From: Eubacteriales Family XIII. Incertae Sedis bacterium
GTDB taxonomy: Bacteria > Bacillota_A > Clostridia > Peptostreptococcales > Anaerovoracaceae
Assembly (NCBI GenBank): GCA_031278145.1
Contig: JAITLA010000256.1
Span: 1-8,150, forward strand
Length of the DNA: 8,150 nt
Reading direction: 5' to 3'
Shown piece by piece: positions 1-6,583 of this stretch. The notes beneath the pieces are model-generated. The model searched no databases and was not told where the DNA came from. It saw only the letters and a list, made by a program, of their open reading frames with translations. The translations under genes and the position numbers were made by a program. The number at the start of each line of letters is the position of its first letter. The first letter of the stretch is position 1.

Positions 1-454
1 CTCCGTCAAGCTGGAGGCCAAGGAAAAGAGCGGCATTTATCAACGCAAGCGTTCCCTGCGCATTTCCGCGGAGGACGCGCAGGCGCTGATAAGACGCGAT
101 TTCAGCGTCCTGCTGCGTCTGAATCATCCGCTGGCGTCGGAGCTGTTCGGCATCATGTCCGCAGAGGTCTACCTGCCGCGCTGCATCGTGGAGTACGAGC
201 GGCGCGCCTTCACGGTGCCCGGCAGCGATACGCGTTTGACCTTTGACAGCCATATAAGAGCGCGCGAGGCTTGTTTGGATCTCTTCGATCCCGCGCTCCG
301 CCTGTATCCGGTTGTGGATCCCGGCGACATCACTTTGGAAGTAAAGTACAGCCACTTTCTTTTCGGTTACATCCGCGACAGCTTGGGGGATTACGGCAAA
401 ACAGAACGATCTGTCAGCAAATACTGCCTTTCAAGACAAATAAATCACACCTAA
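1..454 (+). CDS. VTC-domain polyphosphate polymerase, C-terminal part (5' end outside window)
   Basis: This is the last 150 codons of a gene entered in mid-frame (first complete codon at position 2, TAA at 452-454). VTC-domain proteins polymerise inorganic polyphosphate from ATP in a basic tunnel. Features matching the C-terminal half of that fold are seen in order: a basic strand, GIYQRKRSLRI (about codons 11-21 of the visible part), then VEYERRAF, then RLTFDSHIRA, then the TLEVKY strand carrying the conserved Glu and Lys, and a terminal SVSKYC, the SKY ending typical of bacterial members. No transmembrane segment is visible in this part, so it is probably cytosolic and may work with the membrane protein encoded 20 bases downstream. 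An internal ATG at 155 is not a credible start because the domain homology continues upstream of it. The family call is from motif recognition. Polymerase activity is inferred, since the N-terminal catalytic residues lie outside the window. Confidence 0.88.
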   Translation, partial: SVKLEAKEKSGIYQRKRSLRISAEDAQALIRRDFSVLLRLNHPLASELFGIMSAEVYLPRCIVEYERRAFTVPGSDTRLTFDSHIRAREACLDLFDPALRLYPVVDPGDITLEVKYSHFLFGYIRDSLGDYGKTERSVSKYCLSRQINHT

Positions 455-462
455 TCACATAT

Positions 463-467
463 GGGAG
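463..467 (+). promoter_or_regulatory. Shine-Dalgarno site for the DUF4956 gene
   Basis: GGGAG lies 7 bases before the GTG at 475. It selects that GTG rather than any of the upstream in-frame codons, which would overlap the end of the VTC gene. Confidence 0.6.
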
Positions 468-474
468 TTCTTTC

Positions 475-1158
475 GTGAAAGAAATTTTGAGCGAGTACCT
501 GAACGCGCAAACGGGCGTGTTCTCCGTGTGGGATATTCTCCTGCGCTTTGTCGTCGCCTTCATGTTGGGCGTCGTCATCTACATCTCTTACCGTTTCTCC
601 TTCTCGGGCGCGGTCTACAGCGCGCGTTTCAATGTTTCGCTCATCATGCTGACGATGATCAGCACCTTGGTCATGAGCGTCATCGGGAACAACGTCGCGC
701 TTTCGCTGGGCATGGTGGGCGCCCTTTCCATCGTGCGCTTCCGCACCGCCGTCAAGGACGCGCGCGACACCGCCTACATCTTCTGGTGCATCGCGGTGGG
801 CATATGCTGCGGCGTTTCCGAATTTCTTGTGGCGGGCGCGGGAACGGCCATGCTGTTCTTCTTCCTGCTGCTGTTCGGCGCCGTCCGCCGCAACGACCAG
901 TTTCTGCTCATCGTCCGCGGTAAAGAGGATTCGGATCAAGCCATTGAAACGAAGGTCGGCCTGCACTTCGACAACAAGGCGCAAATCAAGGTCTTGCACA
1001 GCGCCGAAGACCACGTGGAATACATCTTCGCCCTGTCGGAAACGATGCTGGCAAAAGCGAAGAAGAGGCATTCCGTTTCGATTGTCGATGCCCTGCGCGC
1101 GCTGGACGGCGTGCGGTCCGTGCAGCTCGTAAGCCAGAACGATGAAATCAATCGTTGA
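475..1158 (+). CDS. DUF4956 family integral membrane protein
   Basis: A 227-residue protein of unknown biochemical function. The DUF4956 hallmark GALSIVRFRTAVKDARD spans residues 82-98 and is followed by the membrane stretch TAYIFWCIAVGI, a pattern I recognise as diagnostic for this family. Predicted layout: membrane segments near residues 20-40 and 54-71, the conserved Arg/Lys-rich loop at 82-98, then hydrophobic segments at about 100-119 and 120-137. A soluble C-terminal domain of about 90 residues (from residue 140) with alternating strand and helix character follows, and resembles a small ferredoxin-like or ACT-like fold (inference). The GTG at 475 is chosen because it follows the VTC stop by 20 bases, has a good ribosome binding site and leaves the hallmark intact. 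An in-frame extension to 271 would overlap the VTC gene and encode unrelated Arg/Pro-rich sequence. DUF4956 genes commonly adjoin VTC-domain and CotH genes, as here, so a role in handling or moving polyphosphate at the membrane is plausible but unproven. Confidence 0.88.
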   Translation: MKEILSEYLNAQTGVFSVWDILLRFVVAFMLGVVIYISYRFSFSGAVYSARFNVSLIMLTMISTLVMSVIGNNVALSLGMVGALSIVRFRTAVKDARDTAYIFWCIAVGICCGVSEFLVAGAGTAMLFFFLLLFGAVRRNDQFLLIVRGKEDSDQAIETKVGLHFDNKAQIKVLHSAEDHVEYIFALSETMLAKAKKRHSVSIVDALRALDGVRSVQLVSQNDEINR

Positions 1159-2809
1159 GGGAATATCGCGCCGCGCACGCGCCACAAGCTTTCGCACGCT
1201 TCTGTGCATGGGCGTCGTCTTCATCGTGCTCACCGCCGCCGTCGCGCTTCCTGCGGTGTTCGCGCCGCCGAAGGCGGAACAGCTCGGCTACGTGCAGCAC
1301 AGGGACGCGATGCAGCCCGATCCGGCGGAAAACCCCGTAGCGTATTTGGACGGCGCGTCGCACGTTTCGGCGGGTTTTTCGTCCCATCTGCCGATTGTGC
1401 TGATCGACACCGGCGGACGTTCCGTTCCCGTTCACCAAGTCTTCGACGAAGCGAAGGGCTACATGGTCCCCATCCCCGGCGTGGAAGCCCTCGTGCCCTG
1501 CAATCTGTACATCTACGACAGCGGAGGATACAACCGTTTCACGGACGAGCCCACGCTCAGGACGCGGGCGAATATCAAGCGGCGCGGAAATTCCTCGCAC
1601 GACTTCGAGAAGGCGCAGTACAAGCTGAATCTGCTGAAGGCGGACGGCGCGGAGAATCCCCTGCCCCTGCTCGGAATGGAGGCGGAGGACGAGTGGGTGC
1701 TGAACGGGAACATGCTGGACAAATCCCTGCTGCGAAATTACATGGCCTTTACCGTCGCCGCCGAGGTGCTGCCCTACACGCCGGACGTGCGCTACTGCGA
1801 GGTCCTGCTGCGGGACGGCGACAAGCTGCGCTATGAGGGCGTCTACCTCATGATAGAGAGCGTCAAACAGGGCCCGGGCCGCGTCGCCCTCAGCGAGGAG
1901 CCGCCACGCGGCGGCGAGCACAGCTATCTGCTGCGGCGCGACCGTTACGACCCCCAAAACACCATGCTGCGCACCTATGCCACGGAAAAAGGGCTTTCCG
2001 CCGGGTATTTGGGCCTGCTGTACCCCAAGAAGGGGAAGCTGGAAGCGGCGACCCTCCGCTACGTGGAGGCCGACGTAAGCGCCTTGGAGCGGGTCCTGTA
2101 CGCCGACGACATCAACGTGTTCCTGCGATACAAGGAATACATAGACGTGGATTCCTTCGTGAATTATTGCGTTCTGAACGAATTTTTCAGCAATTACGAC
2201 GCAGGATTTAATTCCACGTACTTCTACAAGGACTTTGGCGGGAAGCTGTGCGCCGGACCCGTTTGGGACTACGACGGCATCCTGGACAATTACAAGCCGG
2301 AAACCATAGACCCGGACTCCGCCGCCTTTGCCGGCGCGCCTTGGTTTGACCGGCTGATCCGGGACCGGGAATTCGTCGAACGCGTGCTCGCGCGCTACGA
2401 GGCGCTGCGCCGCGGTCCGCTCTCGCCGCGCCGCATGGACGCATTGCCGCACGAGATAGCGCGCTACCTCGGTCCGGCGCAGCAGCGGGATTGGCGGCGG
2501 TGGAAGCATATCTACACGGGATCCGCGTATGCGCTGGATGATATCGACAACGCGAAACAGGCGGCGTGGACGGACGAACCGAGCCGCCTGCGCCGCCAAA
2601 CGGACAGCTACGATCAGGAAATCCTGAAGATCCGCTATCTGCTGCGGCGGCACGGCGAGGCCTTTCCCAAGGCCCTGCTGAAAATGGACGGCCTGCACGT
2701 GGCGGAGATTTCCGCTGCGGACGATTACAAGAAAAATTCCGCGCTCGTGTTCTTGTTTTTGCTGGCCTTCGCGACGGCCGCGTGGATTGCGCGCCGGCAC
2801 GGCGCGTGA
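1142..2809 (+). CDS. CotH-family kinase-like protein, membrane-anchored at both ends
   Basis: A 555-residue protein. CotH proteins are atypical kinases; Bacillus CotH phosphorylates spore coat proteins. Family motifs seen: KRRGNSS at residues 146-152 followed by KAQYKL (157-162); the block LLGMEAEDEWVLNGN; YEGVYLMIE ending in Glu239; VDSFVNYCVLNEFF; and the metal/catalytic-type motif GPVWDYD, with Asp376 and Asp378. A positively charged N-terminus (RRARATSFR) precedes a transmembrane helix at about 19-41. A second helix at about 533-549 ends in the basic tail ARRHGA. By the positive-inside rule both tails are cytoplasmic and the kinase-like domain is extracytoplasmic. The gene overlaps the end of the DUF4956 gene by 17 bases and has no clear ribosome binding site, so translation is probably coupled. 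The ATG at 1142 is preferred over the one at 1208 because it keeps the basic N-terminal tail. The substrate is unknown; partners in the exopolysaccharide machinery encoded downstream are candidates by context only. Confidence 0.87.
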   Translation: MKSIVEGISRRARATSFRTLLCMGVVFIVLTAAVALPAVFAPPKAEQLGYVQHRDAMQPDPAENPVAYLDGASHVSAGFSSHLPIVLIDTGGRSVPVHQVFDEAKGYMVPIPGVEALVPCNLYIYDSGGYNRFTDEPTLRTRANIKRRGNSSHDFEKAQYKLNLLKADGAENPLPLLGMEAEDEWVLNGNMLDKSLLRNYMAFTVAAEVLPYTPDVRYCEVLLRDGDKLRYEGVYLMIESVKQGPGRVALSEEPPRGGEHSYLLRRDRYDPQNTMLRTYATEKGLSAGYLGLLYPKKGKLEAATLRYVEADVSALERVLYADDINVFLRYKEYIDVDSFVNYCVLNEFFSNYDAGFNSTYFYKDFGGKLCAGPVWDYDGILDNYKPETIDPDSAAFAGAPWFDRLIRDREFVERVLARYEALRRGPLSPRRMDALPHEIARYLGPAQQRDWRRWKHIYTGSAYALDDIDNAKQAAWTDEPSRLRRQTDSYDQEILKIRYLLRRHGEAFPKALLKMDGLHVAEISAADDYKKNSALVFLFLLAFATAAWIARRHGA

Positions 2810-2835
2810 CGCGGGGCGAAACGGAAACGGGCCCC

Positions 2836-2843
2836 GGGAAGGA
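2836..2843 (+). promoter_or_regulatory. Shine-Dalgarno site for the glycosyltransferase gene
   Basis: GGGAAGGA lies 4 bases before the ATG at 2848 and supports that start. The open frame itself continues upstream to 2566 inside the CotH gene, where the translation is low-complexity Arg/Gly/Pro sequence. Confidence 0.5.
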
Positions 2844-2847
2844 CGAC

Positions 2848-5115
2848 ATGAAAAGCACAAAGAAAAAGTTATCGCAACGGCTTCTGTTTGTTGGAAGCAC
2901 CCTGGTTTCGACGATCTACGTCATCTGGCGAGCCGCCTTCACGCTGCCCGCGAACTTCGGTCCCGTGGCCTTCGCCTTCGGGGTCCTGCTGCTCACGGCC
3001 GAGGCAATCGCCGTGCTGGAGCTCGCTCTGGAGTTTTGGCATTTCATGAAGAGCACGGAGCCGGAGCTGCCCGATATCCCGGAGGATTGGTATCCGCACG
3101 TGGACATTCTGATCGCCACGCACAACGAATCGCCCTCGCTCCTGTACAAGACCGTGAACGCGTGCAAGCACCTGCGTTACCCGGACAAGAGCAAGCTGCA
3201 TATCTTCATCTGCGACGACACGAACCGGCCGGAAACGGCCGCGCTCGCCGGGGCTTTTGACATAGGCTATTTCGGCCTCAGGGAGAACAAGCACGCCAAG
3301 GCGGGCAATCTGAACAACGCGCTGGACCATACCTCCTCGCCCCTCGTTTTGACCCTCGACGCCGACATGATTCCCATGAGCCGCTTCCTGCTGCGGACCG
3401 TGCCGTATTTCTTCCTGCCCAAGCTGAAGAAAACGGACGCGGGCGTCTGGGTCCCCCGTGAGAGCGGCGAATGCGATCCGGCGGAAAAGATCGGCTTCAT
3501 ACAGACGCCGCAGAGCTTTTACAATCCCGACCTGTTTCAATACAACCTGTATTCGGAGCGCAATGTGCCCAATGAGCAGGACTTCTTCTTCCGCGAGGTG
3601 AACGTCGGGCGGAACGTCACAAACTCCGCGCTGTACGCGGGCTCCAACACCCTGATCGCGCGGGAGGCCCTGCAATCCGTCGGCAACATCGCCACGAACA
3701 GCATCACGGAGGATTTTGAAACCGGCATCAACATACAGGCCAAGGGCTACAAGACCTTCGCGATCTCGGAAACGCTGGCGCAGGGTCTGGCGCCCACCTC
3801 GATACGGAGCCTGATCAACCAACGCGTGCGCTGGGCGCGCGGCTGCGTCCAAAGCCTGCGCAACGTCAAGCTGCTGACGCACAAGGAGCTGCCTCTTTCG
3901 ACGAAGATCGGCTACATCGCCACCTTCCTGTACTGGTGGACCTTTTTCCGGCGCTTCGTGTACATCCTGTCGCCCATCCTGTTCGCGATGTTCAACCTGC
4001 AGGTGGTGGACAGCACCTTCGCGCAGATCGCCGCTTTCTGGCTGCCGCATTACGCGCTCCAGACCGTGGCCATCGGCGTGCTTTCCGATAAGATTCGCAA
4101 CCAGCACTGGAGCAACATCATCGACACGATCCTGTTCCCCTACATGAGCGGGCCCGTCATCATGGAGAGCATAGGCATACGCCAGACCAAATTCGTCGTC
4201 ACGAACAAGGACGGCCGCACGGAGAAGGGCGATTCCCTGCGCCTGTACGCGCTGCCGCACATCTTCATGCTGGGCATATGCCTCCTTTCGGCGGCCGTTT
4301 GCGTGCTGCGCATCGTCATGACCGGCGCGTTTTACGACATCGTCATCCTGTACTGGCTGGCGATCAACATGAAGAATCTGTTCTTCGCCGTCTGCTTCAT
4401 GCTGGGCAGGCCGAATTTCCGCATGGCCGAGCGCTTTGACGCGGCTCTGCCCGCCGAAATGGAATTTGACGGGCGCGTCCTGCGCGGCACGACCTGCGAC
4501 CTTTCCGAAACGGGCCTGTCCGTGCTGACGGACCGCCCCTTCTATCTGCCGCAGGACGACGCTTTTCCGATCCGCCTGCGGGATCGGGAATACGAGAGCG
4601 AGCTGCAAGGGGAGCTCACCCACGTGATACACAAGGGGAAGCAATGGAAGTATTGCATACACATCACACGCATGGAGGAAGCGAGCCGGCGAGCCTATAT
4701 GCAGATGGTTTTCGACAGGGAGCATTCCCTGCCCAAGACGATAGCGTCCTCCGTCGGCATATACGAGGGCTTTGCGGCGAACATCAACAATCGAAGCACG
4801 CCCCTCCGGCAGTCCATGCGAAAGCTGCCTCGCATCACCGTGAATCGCGCCTTGGCGGACGCCGAACGGGGCGAAACGCTGGTGGATTTCAATTATCGCT
4901 ACGCCACGATCCGCTTTCGCTCGCTTGCGGACGCGGCGGAGAACAAGGAGGCCTCGCTGGGCTTCGGCCTGACGGCTCGCCTGCACAAGCTGCCCGCAGC
5001 GGAAACAAACGGAACCGATGTCCTGTACATCGTCGAAAATTGGCGGGAGCTGCTTCAAAATCCCGCCTTCGACCGCCTGCTGGACACGTGGCTCCAAGGC
5101 GGGGAAACGGCATGA
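2848..5115 (+). CDS. Cellulose-synthase-like processive glycosyltransferase (GT2) with PilZ domain
   Basis: A 755-residue membrane synthase that polymerises a sugar nucleotide (UDP-glucose in true cellulose synthases) and extrudes the chain through its own channel. Two N-terminal helices lie near residues 10-30 and 37-65. The GT2 domain follows, with Asp123-Asp124 (ICDDTNRPE), the KAGNLNNAL block, the DxD motif Asp171/Asp173, TED at 287-289 and QxxRW at 325-329 (QRVRW). Further helices lie at about 351-380, 391-411, 471-490 and 494-520. FVVTNK at 449-454 is an exact FxVTxK gating-loop match. The PilZ domain has RxxxR at 525-529 and DxSxxG at 551-556, the complete c-di-GMP signature, so allosteric activation by c-di-GMP is expected. 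About 130 residues follow PilZ and are unassigned. The acceptor-site motif, FFCGS in cellulose synthases, is LYAGS here (262-266), so the polymer may differ from cellulose. It resembles clostridial CcsA in domain plan; I give no symbol because orthology is untested. Confidence 0.93.
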   Translation: MKSTKKKLSQRLLFVGSTLVSTIYVIWRAAFTLPANFGPVAFAFGVLLLTAEAIAVLELALEFWHFMKSTEPELPDIPEDWYPHVDILIATHNESPSLLYKTVNACKHLRYPDKSKLHIFICDDTNRPETAALAGAFDIGYFGLRENKHAKAGNLNNALDHTSSPLVLTLDADMIPMSRFLLRTVPYFFLPKLKKTDAGVWVPRESGECDPAEKIGFIQTPQSFYNPDLFQYNLYSERNVPNEQDFFFREVNVGRNVTNSALYAGSNTLIAREALQSVGNIATNSITEDFETGINIQAKGYKTFAISETLAQGLAPTSIRSLINQRVRWARGCVQSLRNVKLLTHKELPLSTKIGYIATFLYWWTFFRRFVYILSPILFAMFNLQVVDSTFAQIAAFWLPHYALQTVAIGVLSDKIRNQHWSNIIDTILFPYMSGPVIMESIGIRQTKFVVTNKDGRTEKGDSLRLYALPHIFMLGICLLSAAVCVLRIVMTGAFYDIVILYWLAINMKNLFFAVCFMLGRPNFRMAERFDAALPAEMEFDGRVLRGTTCDLSETGLSVLTDRPFYLPQDDAFPIRLRDREYESELQGELTHVIHKGKQWKYCIHITRMEEASRRAYMQMVFDREHSLPKTIASSVGIYEGFAANINNRSTPLRQSMRKLPRITVNRALADAERGETLVDFNYRYATIRFRSLADAAENKEASLGFGLTARLHKLPAAETNGTDVLYIVENWRELLQNPAFDRLLDTWLQGGETA

Positions 5116-5150
5116 GGCCGGCGTCACGGCGCTGTGCCGCGCCGCGACGG

Positions 5151-5159
5151 AAGGAGGTG
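5151..5159 (+). promoter_or_regulatory. Strong Shine-Dalgarno site for the MBOAT gene
   Basis: AAGGAGGTG is a near-perfect complement of the 16S rRNA 3' end and lies 5 bases before the GTG at 5165. It fixes a GTG start in the 49-base gap after the glycosyltransferase stop. It is the strongest ribosome binding site in the window. Confidence 0.8.
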
Positions 5160-5164
5160 CGCAC

Positions 5165-6583
5165 GTGTCTTTTTCGTCTGTTGCGTTTTTGTTCGCTTTC
5201 CTGCCGGTGACGACGGCGATCCACTTTGCCCTCGGTTTTTCGCGCCGCGCGCAGGACCTTTGGCTCTTTCTCGCGGGCTTGGCGTTCTGCGCCATCGGGG
5301 ATCCGGTGACGGCGCTCGCGCTGCTCGTTTCCGTATTCGCCTGCACCGCCCTTGGGCGCGCGGTGGAACGGGCGCGCGCGCGGGGAGCGCGGACGCGAAC
5401 GGTGACGGCACTCGCCTGCGCCTTCCCGCTCGGGCTGCTGTTTCTCGTGCGGTATCTGCCCGCCTTGCTTCCCGGCCTCCCGTGGGCGGCGGACGCGAAC
5501 GCGGGCGCCGTGCTGCCCTTCATGCGGCCGTTCGGCATCGCGTTCTTCACGCTGCAAGCGCTCTCGTATCTGCTGGATATCGCGCGCGGGGAAGCGGCGG
5601 CCGAGAGGAATCCCGTTTCCGTCGGGCTGTCCGTCGCGTTCTTCCCGCGTCTTTTGGCGGGGCCCCTCCTGCGCCACGCGGAGATCGCGCCGCAGCTCAG
5701 GGCGCGCCGCGTCACGTGGGAGGCCTTTTCCGGCGGGATATGCCGCTTCGCCGTCGGCCTCGGAAAGACGGCGCTCATCGCCTACCCCCTGCGGCAGGCC
5801 GCGGACTACGTCTTTCGATTGTCCGCCCTGCGCGAGGGCACGGACGGCGGCGCAAGCGTGTCCGCGCTCTTGATGTGGCTGGGCGTCGCGGCCTACGCCT
5901 TGCAGCTGTACCACGGATTCTCGGGCTGCTCGGACATGTCCGTCGGCCTCTGCCGCATGTTCGGCTTTGCGGAGAAAGAAAACTTCGATTATCCCTATAC
6001 GGCTCGCTCCGTGACGGATTTTTGGCGCCGCTGGCACATCTCCCTGTCCGACTGGTTCCGGACCTATCTTTGGCCGCCCTTTGACGGAAGCGAGAACCCG
6101 GGCGACGGGCGCGCGGCGCGGCGCAGCCTCGCCGTTCTGCTGTGCGTCGGCCTGTGGTACGGCGCGGCGCAGACCTACGTCTTCTGGGCGCTCTGGCATT
6201 TCTTCTGGCTGACGGCCGAACGCGTCACGCGCTTCGACAAACGGAGCGTTCCGGACCCGCTGCGGCGTCTGTACGCGCTGCTCGCGGTCGGAATCGGCTG
6301 GGTGTTCTTCCGCGCGCCCGACCCGGCGAGCGCTTTCGCCTGCCTGCGCATCGCGTTCGGCCTGAGCCGAAACGCCTTTGCGGACGGCGCGGCGCTGATG
6401 CTGCTGCGGGAGTATTGGCCGGTATTCCTGTTTGGGATACTCGCTTCCGTGCCGCTCGCGCGCGCGCTCGACGCGTCCCTGCCCGGGCGCCCGGCGGCCG
6501 TTCTTCGCGTGCTCGCCCTTGCGGCCGTGTTTTTCGGCGGACTGCTCTGTCTGGTCCGCGCGGGAGGTGTGATATGGGTATGA
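5165..6583 (+). CDS. MBOAT family O-acyltransferase, AlgI/CcsH-like, with divergent active-site motifs
   Basis: A 472-residue polytopic membrane protein. AlgI-type MBOAT proteins pass acyl groups, usually acetyl, across the membrane for polysaccharide O-acylation. Family blocks seen: LLAGPLLR at 163-170; YHGFSGCSDMSVGL from 249; ENFDYPY; FWRRWHISLSDWFRTYL with His291; and GLWYGAAQTYVFWALWH, ending in His345. The C-terminal WVFFRAPDP block is also typical. Length and hydrophobic pattern fit the family, and the frame is open throughout. Two blocks deviate from the consensus I know: GLWHG is GLWYG (Tyr332), and YFDFSGYSDM is YHGFSGCSDM. The first replaces a His that is strongly conserved in AlgI-like members, so catalysis may be reduced or lost. 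The GTG start is set by AAGGAGGTG just upstream. The position after a polysaccharide synthase and before a DHHW protein matches the ccsH/ccsI arrangement of clostridial cellulose loci. Family call is firm; activity is uncertain. Confidence 0.9.
   Translation: MSFSSVAFLFAFLPVTTAIHFALGFSRRAQDLWLFLAGLAFCAIGDPVTALALLVSVFACTALGRAVERARARGARTRTVTALACAFPLGLLFLVRYLPALLPGLPWAADANAGAVLPFMRPFGIAFFTLQALSYLLDIARGEAAAERNPVSVGLSVAFFPRLLAGPLLRHAEIAPQLRARRVTWEAFSGGICRFAVGLGKTALIAYPLRQAADYVFRLSALREGTDGGASVSALLMWLGVAAYALQLYHGFSGCSDMSVGLCRMFGFAEKENFDYPYTARSVTDFWRRWHISLSDWFRTYLWPPFDGSENPGDGRAARRSLAVLLCVGLWYGAAQTYVFWALWHFFWLTAERVTRFDKRSVPDPLRRLYALLAVGIGWVFFRAPDPASAFACLRIAFGLSRNAFADGAALMLLREYWPVFLFGILASVPLARALDASLPGRPAAVLRVLALAAVFFGGLLCLVRAGGVIWV
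6563..6567 (+). promoter_or_regulatory. Shine-Dalgarno site deciding the DHHW-gene start
   Basis: GGAGG (within GGGAGGTG) lies 6 bases before the ATG at 6574 and 12 bases before the second ATG at 6580. Spacing favours 6574. The site is inside the 3' end of the MBOAT gene. Confidence 0.6.

Noticed and set aside
2566..2847. Upstream extension of the glycosyltransferase frame
   Set aside because: It lies almost wholly within the CotH gene, encodes low-complexity sequence, and the ATG at 2848 has a ribosome binding site and gives the expected basic N-terminus before the first helix.
5018..5164. Earlier in-frame ATG for the MBOAT gene
   Set aside because: It would overlap the synthase gene and add hydrophilic sequence. 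AAGGAGGTG at 5151 clearly selects the GTG at 5165.
5112..5210. Small 32-codon frame starting in an ATGA overlap with the synthase stop
   Set aside because: The start overlap is suggestive of coupling, but it has no ribosome binding site of its own, is Arg/Cys-rich like other shadow frames, and runs into the MBOAT gene.
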